NCBI RefSeq assembly: GCF_000518785.1
Contig: NZ_JAEG01000002.1
Span: 496,001 to 560,000 of the forward strand
Source: Paenirhizobium selenitireducens ATCC BAA-1503
Lineage (GTDB): Bacteria > Pseudomonadota > Alphaproteobacteria > Rhizobiales > Rhizobiaceae
Direction: 5' to 3'
Length of the DNA: 64,000 bases
Part shown: piece by piece, positions 57,461 through 64,000 of the stretch
How positions within the stretch are numbered: the first letter of the stretch is position 1
How the letters are laid out: every line of letters begins with the position of its first letter
Made by a program: the position numbers and the translations under genes
The notes under the pieces: model-generated
Seen by the model: only the letters and a program-made list of their open reading frames with translations
Told to the model about the DNA's origin: nothing
Databases searched by the model: none

Positions 57461-60418
57461 TCATCCCTTCACCACGGTCTGGAACACCTTCCTCACCGCC
57501 TTCGACAGTCTCTTCACCTCCGCCTCGAGAGTCTTCAGATCCGGACTGTCGCCGGCGCGGCAGACAAGGTCGACAAGGCCGGCCGGAACGGTTGCCGGGT
57601 CGAACCCGCCGTCGACGCAAAGGCGGATGACCTGCGACAGCTCGGTGTCGAGCTTCAGCGCGGCCAGACACAGGTCGAGGTCGTTCGGATCCATCAACTG
57701 CGCGCCGAGCCGCTTCAGCGCATCCGCCGTCGAAAGCCCGTCGACCTCGGCCGCGACGCCCCGCCCGCGGGCGATGAGAGCGAGGTGCTGGGCGATGAAC
57801 TCGATGTCGATCAGACCTCCGGGAATGAGCTTCAGGTCCCAGTTGTCCTTCGGCGGCTTCTCCTTGTCGATCATCGCCCGCATTTCGGCGACATCGGCGG
57901 CGGTCTTCGCCTCCTCGCGCGGCTTGGCGAGCACGGCCGAGATCACCGCCCGGGTCGCGTCCATGAGTTCGCTGTCACCGGCGATCAGACGCGCACGGGT
58001 CAGCGCCATGTGCTCCCAGGTCCAGGCCTCCTCGAACTGGTATTTCTCGAAGGCGCGCAGCCGCGTCGCCACCGGCCCCTTGTTGCCGGAAGGACGAAGC
58101 CGCATGTCGACCTCGTAGAGCACGCCCTCCGCCGTCGGCGCCGAGAGCGCCGCGATCAGCCGCTGGGTGAGCCGCGTATAGTAGCGCACCGGATCGAGCG
58201 GCTTTGCCCCGTCGGATTCGCCTGCCTCGTCATCGTGCTCGTAAAGCAGGATCAGGTCGACGTCGGAGCCTGCGGTCAGCTCGAAGGAGCCGAGCTTGCC
58301 CATGCCGGCCAGCGCCACCTTGCCGCCGGCGATTCGCCCATGGACCTGCTCCATCTCGGCCACCACGGCCTTCAGCGCCTCGGCGATAATCAGGCCCGCG
58401 AGGTCGGCGAAGGCATGGCCGGCCTGCGCGCCGCCGATCGTGCCGGTCAAGAGCCGGATACCGATGAGGAAACGCTGTTCGGCGGCAAAGATGCGCAACC
58501 GGTCGAGGATCTCCTCGTAATGGCGGCTGCCCTGCAGGAACGAGGCCAGCCGCTTGGCCAGATAATCGCGCGTCGGCAGTTCGACCATCAGGCCCGGATC
58601 GAGCATGCCGTCGAACACATGCGGCCGCCGGGCGATGATCTCGGCCAGACGGGGCGCGGACGACATGATGTTGACGATCAGGTCGAGCAGGGCCGGATTG
58701 CTGGTCAACAGGGAAAACAGCTGGATGCCGGCCGGCAGGCCGGAGATGAAGCTGTCGAAGCGCAGCAGTGCCTCGTCGGCCCGCCGGCTCTCGCCAAAAG
58801 TCTTCAAAAGCTGCGGCGTCAGTTCCGTCAGCCGTTCGCGCGCCTCGACCGACTGCGTGGCGCGGTACCGGCCATAGTGCCAGGTGCGGATGACGCGGGA
58901 AATATCCTCCGGCCGCTCGAAGCCGAGCCCCTTCAGCGTCTTCAGCGTGTCGGGGTCGTCCTTCTGGCCGGTGAAGACGAGATTGCCCGAGGCGGAAGAC
59001 AGGACCTCCTCCTGCTCGAACAGCCGCGCATAGCGGCGCTCGACGGTCTTCAGCACGCTTTCCAGCCGGGTGGAAAAGCCCGTCGTGTCGCCGAAGCCCG
59101 CCATGTAGGCGATGCGGCGAAGCTCGGTCTCGGTTTCGGGCAAGAGATGGGTCTGCTCGTCATGCACCATCTGGATGCGGTGCTCGACATCGCGCAGGAA
59201 CCAGTAGGCCTCGATCAGCTCGTCGCGGGTCGAAGCGTCGATCCATCGTGCGGCGGTCAGGGCGTGCAGCGCGGCTTCGGTCGGCCTGAGCCGCAGTTCC
59301 GGCATGCGCCCGCCGGCGATCAGCTGCTGGGTCTGGGCGAAGAATTCGATCTCGCGGATGCCGCCGCGGCCGAGCTTGACATTGTGGCCCTTCACCGCGA
59401 TCGCGCCATGCCCCTTGTGCACGTGGATCTGCCGCTTGATCGAATGGATGTCGGCGATCGCCGCATAGTCGAGATATTTGCGGAAGACGAAGGGCACCAG
59501 TTCGCGCAGGAAGTTCTGCCCGGCCTTCAGGTCGCCGCCGACCGGCCGCGCCTTGATATAGGCGGCGCGCTCCCAGTTCTGCCCCCTGCCCTCGTAGTAG
59601 AGCAGCGCCGCCTCGACCGGCACGGCGAGCGGCGTGGAGCCCGGATCGGGACGGAGCCTCAGGTCGGTGCGGAAGACATAGCCGTCGCCGGTGCGGTCCT
59701 GCAGGATGCGCACGAGACGGCGCATCATACGTCCATAGGTCTCGGTCGCATCCTCGGGCGAAACGAGGATGCCGGCTTCCGTCTCGAAGAAGACGACGAG
59801 GTCGATGTCGGAAGAATAGTTGAGCTCGCAGGCGCCGAGCTTGCCCATGCCGAGCACAATCAGGCCGCTGCCCAGCGACGGCGCCTGCCGGTCGGCGAGC
59901 TTGAGCTTGCCGGCGTCCTCGCCGGCAATCAGCAGATGGTCGATGGCGGCGGCGACGCAGGAGTCGGCCATGGCCGACAGCCAGCGGGTGGTGTCGCGCG
60001 CGTCGAAGATGCGGGCGAGATCGGCGAGCGCCGTGATGAAGGAAAGCTTGCGCTTGGCGGTCCTCAGTCGTGTCATCACCTGCGCTTCGGTGGCCGCCGG
60101 TCCGTCCTCCTCGCCGCGCCAGGCATTGCGGGCATCCGCAACGAGGCTTTCCAGCAGCGGTTCGATCGGCTCTTCCAGCGCCAGTGCCAGCGTCGCCGGA
60201 TCGAGCATGACCATGTCGCGCAGATAGGGCGACAGGGAAAGCGCCGCGGTGACGAAGGCTTTGAGCGGCCCTTCGGTTGCCAGCAGATCGGCAAGCGCCG
60301 GCTGCTGCTTGGCGGCATCCTTGAGCAACGAGACGACCGACTTCTGTTCCGTCTGGTTGAGCGGGCGGATCACCCCGTCCGCTATCTCGGCCAGCCTTTT
60401 CGTCGTCGTCTCGTCCAT
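57461..60418 (-). CDS. glnE: Bifunctional glutamine synthetase adenylyltransferase/deadenylase
   Basis: 985 aa; ATG 60418 follows GGGGAGGCTGG. It has two nucleotidyltransferase domains with the G-x11-DxD pattern: GMGKLGACELNYSSDIDLVV near residue 193 and GMGKLGSFELTAGSDVDLIL near residue 707, separated by a regulatory region that binds PII. The first removes and the second adds AMP to glutamine synthetase, tuning nitrogen assimilation. Sequence words DYAAIADIHSIKRQIHVHKG, NVKLGRGGIREIEFFAQTQQ and LIPGGLIDIEFIAQHLAL are family-typical. Its downstream neighbour is the GGDEF-EAL gene, 133 bp away. The feo operon is divergent upstream. Confidence 0.97.
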   Translation of the reverse strand: MDETTTKRLAEIADGVIRPLNQTEQKSVVSLLKDAAKQQPALADLLATEGPLKAFVTAALSLSPYLRDMVMLDPATLALALEEPIEPLLESLVADARNAWRGEEDGPAATEAQVMTRLRTAKRKLSFITALADLARIFDARDTTRWLSAMADSCVAAAIDHLLIAGEDAGKLKLADRQAPSLGSGLIVLGMGKLGACELNYSSDIDLVVFFETEAGILVSPEDATETYGRMMRRLVRILQDRTGDGYVFRTDLRLRPDPGSTPLAVPVEAALLYYEGRGQNWERAAYIKARPVGGDLKAGQNFLRELVPFVFRKYLDYAAIADIHSIKRQIHVHKGHGAIAVKGHNVKLGRGGIREIEFFAQTQQLIAGGRMPELRLRPTEAALHALTAARWIDASTRDELIEAYWFLRDVEHRIQMVHDEQTHLLPETETELRRIAYMAGFGDTTGFSTRLESVLKTVERRYARLFEQEEVLSSASGNLVFTGQKDDPDTLKTLKGLGFERPEDISRVIRTWHYGRYRATQSVEARERLTELTPQLLKTFGESRRADEALLRFDSFISGLPAGIQLFSLLTSNPALLDLIVNIMSSAPRLAEIIARRPHVFDGMLDPGLMVELPTRDYLAKRLASFLQGSRHYEEILDRLRIFAAEQRFLIGIRLLTGTIGGAQAGHAFADLAGLIIAEALKAVVAEMEQVHGRIAGGKVALAGMGKLGSFELTAGSDVDLILLYEHDDEAGESDGAKPLDPVRYYTRLTQRLIAALSAPTAEGVLYEVDMRLRPSGNKGPVATRLRAFEKYQFEEAWTWEHMALTRARLIAGDSELMDATRAVISAVLAKPREEAKTAADVAEMRAMIDKEKPPKDNWDLKLIPGGLIDIEFIAQHLALIARGRGVAAEVDGLSTADALKRLGAQLMDPNDLDLCLAALKLDTELSQVIRLCVDGGFDPATVPAGLVDLVCRAGDSPDLKTLEAEVKRLSKAVRKVFQTVVKG

Positions 60419-60551
60419 TGCCAGCCTCCCCGTGCGCCTTTCGCAAGATCGTTCTTAGCGAATCTTGCCGTCTCTTGGGAAGCTAGGCCTTATGGCCGGC
60501 AAAGGCCATGCTCGCAGTCCGGCTGCTGCCCGCCCGGCCCTGCGTCAATTT

Positions 60552-60569
60552 GTTTGTTGAAGAACAAAC
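60552..60569. promoter_or_regulatory. Perfect inverted repeat upstream of feo
   Basis: GTTTGTT-GAAG-AACAAAC has 7-bp perfect arms and lies about 150 bases before feoA. It could be a separate operator or an AT-rich hairpin. Confidence 0.45.
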
Positions 60570-60649
60570 TCATCTTTCGATAGGTCTGTATGAAAGAGTG
60601 CGGGCGCGTATCCGACAGCGACCACGGCGACATGCCTTAGCTTGTTGGG

Positions 60650-60668
60650 AATGATACGCATTAGCATT
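60650..60668 (+). promoter_or_regulatory. Fur-box-like site upstream of feoA
   Basis: AATGATACGCATTAGCATT matches 16 of 19 positions of the extended Fur consensus AATGATAATCATTATCATT. It lies 51-69 bases upstream of feoA, at a position suited for repression. Confidence 0.6.
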
Positions 60669-60718
60669 GTCATCTGGCGCGGAGACCTCCGCGGTGACGA
60701 GATGCCTGGGAGAACACA

Positions 60719-60967
60719 ATGACGACAGTAACCCTTTCCTATCCGCTGGCGATGGCGCGCACCGGCGAGAGAGTCAGGATCGTCGGGCTCGGGGGCGGAC
60801 GAAACCTCGACCGGCGCCTGAGCGATCTCGGCCTTGCCGTCGGATGCGCCATCCGCGTCGTGCAGAACCAGATGACCGGGCCGATGATCGTCGCCGTGCA
60901 TGAAAGCCGGGTCGGGCTCGGCATGGGCATGGCGCAGAAGATGACCGTCGAGCCGATGGACGAGTGA
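60719..60967 (+). CDS. feoA: FeoA, first copy
   Basis: 82 aa; ATG 60719 follows AGAACACA with GGGAG further up. The SH3-like fold shows PLAMARTGERVRIVGLGGGR, then the turn LDRRLSDLGLAVGCAIRVVQ, and ends ESRVGLGMGMAQKMTVEPMD. FeoA helps the FeoB ferrous-iron transporter in the cytoplasm. It overlaps the next reading frame by a few bases (GTGA) or precedes it by 5, showing tight coupling. It is more divergent than the second copy in its loop (GGGRNLDRR). Confidence 0.88.
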   Translation: MTTVTLSYPLAMARTGERVRIVGLGGGRNLDRRLSDLGLAVGCAIRVVQNQMTGPMIVAVHESRVGLGMGMAQKMTVEPMDE

Positions 60968-60972
60968 AGATC

Positions 60973-61221
60973 ATGCCCCTGCTCAACGAACTTCCGGTTG
61001 GCGCGACGGCCCGCGTCACCGGCTATAGCGACCGCAACGATCCGGGCCGGCGTCGCCTGCTGTCGATGGGTCTTACGCCAGGCGCCGTCGTCACCGTCAC
61101 GCGGCGAGCGCCGCTCGGCGATCCCGTCGAACTGGCGCTCCGGGGCACGGCCCTTTGCCTGCGCCGCGAAGAGGCACGGATCGTCACCGTCGAGCCGCTC
61201 GCTGACAGCCTCCCGGCCTAG
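60973..61221 (+). CDS. feoA: FeoA, second copy
   Basis: 82 aa from ATG 60973 (MPLLNELPVGATARVTGY); a GTG at 60964 overlapping the previous stop is an alternative. GAGTGAAG lies before the ATG. The protein shows GYSDRNDPGRRRLLSMGLTP, GAVVTVTRRAPLGDPVELAL and RGTALCLRREEARIVTVEPL, the classical FeoA pattern (R-x-L-x-x-G-x-x-P-G-x-x-v). It is more standard than copy one, so the two may not be equal in function. It is 40 bp before feoB. Confidence 0.9.
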   Translation: MPLLNELPVGATARVTGYSDRNDPGRRRLLSMGLTPGAVVTVTRRAPLGDPVELALRGTALCLRREEARIVTVEPLADSLPA

Positions 61222-61261
61222 CTCCCTGGGGCCGCCCGCCCCCAAACTGCGGAAACCTTCG

Positions 61262-63589
61262 ATGAAACAGATCACCGTCGCGGTCGTCGGCAATCCCAAT
61301 TGCGGCAAGACCACCCTCTTCAATGCGCTCACCGGTTCGCGCCAGAAGGTCGGCAACTGGCCGGGCGTGACGGTCGAGAAGAAGACCGGCACCATGCTGC
61401 TCGACGGCGTGCCGGCGACGCTGGTCGATCTGCCCGGCACCTATTCGCTCGGCTCGCTTGAAACCTCGCTCGACGAGCGCATTGCCCTTGACTATGCCGT
61501 CTCCGGCGCGGCCGACGTGCTGGTCAATATCGTCGACGCCTCCAATCTCGAGCGCCATCTCTACCTGACGACCCAGCTCCTCGAAATGCGCGTGCCGATG
61601 CTGGTCGTCCTCAACATGATGGACGTGGCCCACCAGAACGGCGTCAAGATCGACATCGAGGCGCTCGCCGCGCAGCTCGGCTGCCCGGTGGTTCCGGTCA
61701 TCGCCGCCAGGGGCACCGGGCTTGAAACCATGAAGCGCGCCATTGCCGAGGTTGCCGCCGCGAAGGCCGTGCCTGAAGGCTTCTGCCGCTACGATGCCCC
61801 GATCGAGAGAGCCGTCGAGCGCTTCGCCGCGCAATTGCCGGAGGCTTCCGCCGACCGGCGCTGGCAGTTGATGCAGATCTTCGACGGCGACCGCAGCCGT
61901 CTTGCCGCCATTCCCGCACAACTGGCAGAGGAGATCGACGCGGCCATGGCCGAGCTGGAAGACGAATGCGGCGAGGATCTCGATATCCTGATCGCCGACC
62001 GCCGCTATGCCTTTGCCGGCAGGGCGGTCGCCGCTTCGGTCGAGCGCCCGCGCGAAGCCTCGCAGTCGCTGACCGACCGCATCGACCGGGTCGTGCTGCA
62101 CCGGGTGCTGGGCATCCCGATCTTCCTCGCCGTCATGTATCTGATGTTCATGTGGACCATCAATGTCGGCTCCGCCTTCATCGACTTCTTCGACCTCAGC
62201 GTCGGCGCCGTCCTGGTCGACGGGCTCGGCCATGCCATGCGCTCGGCCGGCTCGCCGGAATGGCTGGCGGTACTGATCGCCGACGGCATCGGCGGCGGCA
62301 TCCAGACGGTCGCCACCTTCATCCCCATCATCGCCTTTCTCTACATCTTCCTGTCGATCCTCGAGGATTCGGGCTATCTCGCCCGCGCCGCCTTCGTCAT
62401 GGACCGTTTCATGCGCATGGCCGGCCTGCCGGGCAAGGCTTTCGTGCCGCTGATCGTCGGTTTCGGCTGCAACGTGCCGGCGATCATGGGCACCCGCACG
62501 CTCGACAATGACAGCGACCGCAAGACGGCGATCATGATGGCGCCCTTCATGTCCTGCGGCGCGCGGCTGCCGGTCTATGCGCTGTTTGCCGCCGCCTTCT
62601 TCCCGACCAACGGCCAGAACCTCGTCTTCGGCCTCTATCTCACCGGCATCGCGGTGGCGATCATGACCGGCTACATCATGAAGATGACGATCACCCGGGG
62701 CCATGCCTCGCCGCTGGTGATGGAGCTGCCGCCCTATCACATGCCGACCTTGCGCAATGTCGCACTCCACACCTGGGAGCGGCTGAAGGGCTTCGTGCTG
62801 CGCGCCGGCCGCGTCATCGTGCTGATGGTCGCCTTCCTTTCCATCCTCAACGCCATGGATACGAGCGGCAATTTCGGCAACGGCAACAGCGACCGTTCCA
62901 TCCTCGCCGTTGCCAGCCGCATGGCCGCCCCGATCTTTGCGCCGATGGGGCTTAACGAGCGCAACTGGCCGGCAATCGTCGGCATCGTCACCGGCGTGTT
63001 CGCCAAGGAGGCCGTCGTCGGCACGCTGGATTCCCTTTACGGCGCCCTGGCAAGGGATGCCGCGAGCGAAGCGCCGGAAGAGCCGCAGACGACGCTGCAG
63101 ATCATCGAAAGCGGGCTGAAGGACGCGCTCACCTCCATCCCGGCCAATCTCGCGGACGTCGCCGGCAAGGCCACGGATCCGCTCGGCCTCGACATCGGTC
63201 ATGTCGAATCACCTGATGCCGCCGCCGCCGAACAGGCGGTCGAGACTGGCACCTTCGCCGAGATGCAGGCGCGCTTTTCGGGCAGCGCCGGCGCCTTCGC
63301 CTATATGCTGTTCATCCTGCTCTATACGCCGTGCGTCGCGGCAACCGGCGCCATCTACCGCGAGGCCGGTGCACGCTGGATGACGGCCGCCCTCGTCTGG
63401 ACCACCGGCATCGCCTATGGCGCCTCGGTCATGGCCTATCAGGTGGCAACCTTCGCCGAGGCGCCGCTGCACTCGGCTGGCTGGATCGCCGGGGTTCTCG
63501 CCGTCTTCGCCCTCACGGTCATTGCGCTGCGGCGCAGTTCGGCGCGGCAGCACCGGTTGCCGGCGCTCGCCGGTGCCGGAGAACTCTGA
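61262..63589 (+). CDS. feoB: Ferrous iron transporter FeoB
   Basis: 775 aa from ATG 61262. The G-protein domain shows G1 GNPNCGKTTLFNALTG, the switch region VGNWPGVTVEKK, G3 DLPGTYSL and G4 NMMD. A linker is followed by the membrane part with two Gate motifs: FVPLIVGFGCNVPAIMGTRT and the second region near YTPCVAATGAIYREAG. Cys in GFGCNVP and TPCVA lie in the pore. GTP-driven Fe2+ uptake across the inner membrane is the expected activity. Its stop overlaps the start of feoC (ATGA). Confidence 0.96.
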   Translation: MKQITVAVVGNPNCGKTTLFNALTGSRQKVGNWPGVTVEKKTGTMLLDGVPATLVDLPGTYSLGSLETSLDERIALDYAVSGAADVLVNIVDASNLERHLYLTTQLLEMRVPMLVVLNMMDVAHQNGVKIDIEALAAQLGCPVVPVIAARGTGLETMKRAIAEVAAAKAVPEGFCRYDAPIERAVERFAAQLPEASADRRWQLMQIFDGDRSRLAAIPAQLAEEIDAAMAELEDECGEDLDILIADRRYAFAGRAVAASVERPREASQSLTDRIDRVVLHRVLGIPIFLAVMYLMFMWTINVGSAFIDFFDLSVGAVLVDGLGHAMRSAGSPEWLAVLIADGIGGGIQTVATFIPIIAFLYIFLSILEDSGYLARAAFVMDRFMRMAGLPGKAFVPLIVGFGCNVPAIMGTRTLDNDSDRKTAIMMAPFMSCGARLPVYALFAAAFFPTNGQNLVFGLYLTGIAVAIMTGYIMKMTITRGHASPLVMELPPYHMPTLRNVALHTWERLKGFVLRAGRVIVLMVAFLSILNAMDTSGNFGNGNSDRSILAVASRMAAPIFAPMGLNERNWPAIVGIVTGVFAKEAVVGTLDSLYGALARDAASEAPEEPQTTLQIIESGLKDALTSIPANLADVAGKATDPLGLDIGHVESPDAAAAEQAVETGTFAEMQARFSGSAGAFAYMLFILLYTPCVAATGAIYREAGARWMTAALVWTTGIAYGASVMAYQVATFAEAPLHSAGWIAGVLAVFALTVIALRRSSARQHRLPALAGAGEL

Positions 63590-63825
63590 TGGCAAGCCTT
63601 TCCCAGCTGCGCGACATCCTGCGCCGTCAGGAGCGGACATCGCTCCAGAGCCTCTCCCTGCAAAGCAGCAGCGAGGTCAGCGCCGTGGAGGCCATGCTGA
63701 GAGTGTGGGAGCACAAGGGGCGCGTGCGCCGCATCGCCCCGGCGGAGGCCGCCTGCGGCGGATGCGGCGGCTGCGTGCGCGGCTGCTCGCCGGCGCAGGT
63801 CTTCTTCGAATGGGTCGAGGACTGA
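63589..63825 (+). CDS. feoC: FeoC-like protein with Cys cluster
   Basis: 78 aa; ATG 63589 overlaps the TGA of feoB. A winged-helix front (SLSQLRDILRRQERTSLQSL, SSSEVSAVEAMLRVWEHKGR) is followed by CGGCGGCVRGC, four cysteines for an iron-sulphur cluster, and a short tail (FFEWVED). This matches FeoC, thought to sense oxygen or iron and protect FeoB. The family is best known in Enterobacteria, but similar short proteins occur elsewhere. It is the last gene of the operon. Confidence 0.82.
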   Translation: MASLSQLRDILRRQERTSLQSLSLQSSSEVSAVEAMLRVWEHKGRVRRIAPAEAACGGCGGCVRGCSPAQVFFEWVED

Positions 63826-63852
63826 GCGGAGGGCGGCGGGAGCCGTCCGCTC
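63824..63852. terminator. Hairpin between feoC and the histidine kinase gene
   Basis: GAGCGGA/TCCGCTC arms enclose an inner CGGC-GGGA-GCCG. It starts at the feoC stop codon. No T tract is seen, so it is tentative. Confidence 0.4.
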
Positions 63853-63856
63853 TGCC

Positions 63857-64000
63857 TCAAGCCTTCTGGCCGGGAAAGACCATGCTGGCGGTCAGGCCGC
63901 GCGATGTGCCGCCCTCCGGGTTGGTGTCGGAAAGCTCCAGCCGTCCGCCATGCAGCGCCATGATCGCCTCGACCAGGGACAAGCCCAGCCCGGTGCCGGG
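63857..64000 (-). CDS. Sensor histidine kinase, C-terminal end only
   Basis: 47 codons read from the window edge to the TGA at 63857-63859. GTGLGLSLVEAIMALHGGRL is the G2 box and final helix of a histidine-kinase ATPase domain; it ends MVFPGQKA. The rest lies beyond the window. It is convergent with feoC. Confidence 0.85.
   Translation of the reverse strand, partial: PGTGLGLSLVEAIMALHGGRLELSDTNPEGGTSRGLTASMVFPGQKA

Larger units (their letters stand above)
60419..60718. other. 300-bp divergent spacer between glnE and feoA
   Basis: No gene. It holds the palindrome GTTTGTT-GAAG-AACAAAC at 60552-60569 and a Fur-box-like site at 60650-60668; both are upstream of the feo operon. Confidence 0.6.

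Noticed and set aside
57785..60583. 932-codon plus-strand frame across glnE
   Set aside because: Antisense of glnE with its motifs; the composition is not protein-like.
61184..63202. 672-codon minus-strand frame across feoB
   Set aside because: Antisense of feoB; rich in His, Asp and Gly without a domain.

Overview
The window is about 64 kb of high-GC DNA from an alphaproteobacterial chromosome, most likely Rhizobiaceae (Rhizobium/Agrobacterium/Shinella type). Evidence for this is the frcBCAK sugar-transport operon, a PleC/PdhS-type cell-cycle kinase next to pepN and glnE, an ETF-ubiquinone oxidoreductase of the usual alphaproteobacterial form, and short GC-rich REP-like palindromes around CTTCTCCCC/GGGGAGAAG between genes. 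No tRNA, rRNA, CRISPR array, transposase, integrase or phage gene was recognised. About 62 coding regions are supported, two of them cut by the window edges. Coding is dense and most genes belong to small operons or divergent pairs.

Layout. 0-4.1 kb is a copper-defence block: a Cys/His-rich exported protein, a Tat-exported multicopper oxidase and a CPC-type copper ATPase. 4.3-9.7 kb holds an HisC-like aminotransferase, a Sel1-type protein, a DUF2147 protein, a GST, two tiny exported proteins and AMP nucleosidase, whose mRNA is probably leaderless. 9.8-13.3 kb is a lipid-linked sugar module (UPF0104-type membrane protein, GT2, GT39). 13.4-15.7 kb has an OsmC protein and a His-rich YqjI-like PadR regulator with DUF2218 and an SDR. 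15.9-18.9 kb is a divergent polyamine-degradation pair (class III aminotransferase and glutamine-synthetase-like ligase). 18.9-24.5 kb is the frc fructose transport system with a divergent ROK regulator and an RbsD/FucU-type mutarotase.

24.5-34.9 kb is a run of regulator-plus-target pairs: lipid kinase, MFS exporter/HxlR/alcohol dehydrogenase, Lrp/EamA exporter, an L,D-transpeptidase preceded by a perfect CtrA consensus, LtrA, DoxX, and two alpha/beta hydrolases divergent from an OhrR-like MarR regulator with a striking mirrored operator pair. 35-44.5 kb holds ETF-QO, a GlcD-like oxidase, an ABM/AraC pair, an unusual SDR, tandem small membrane paralogues, an Hsp70-like ATPase and a uracil-DNA glycosylase variant, with two clusters of REP-like palindromes. 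44.6-49 kb holds small unknown proteins, an EamA transporter and a soluble chemoreceptor-like protein with inverted domain order.

49-64 kb is a conserved-looking core block (pepN, a DUF4344 peptidase, pleC-like kinase, GGDEF-EAL protein, glnE, end of another histidine kinase). An feoA-feoA-feoB-feoC ferrous-iron operon lies between glnE and that last kinase and is preceded by a near-consensus Fur box. I see no single large undescribed system. The most interesting leads are the mirrored OhrR-type operators, the inverted chemoreceptor, the CtrA site at the L,D-transpeptidase, the feo insertion and its Fur-like site, the leaderless amn, and the tandem small membrane proteins separated by a terminator.
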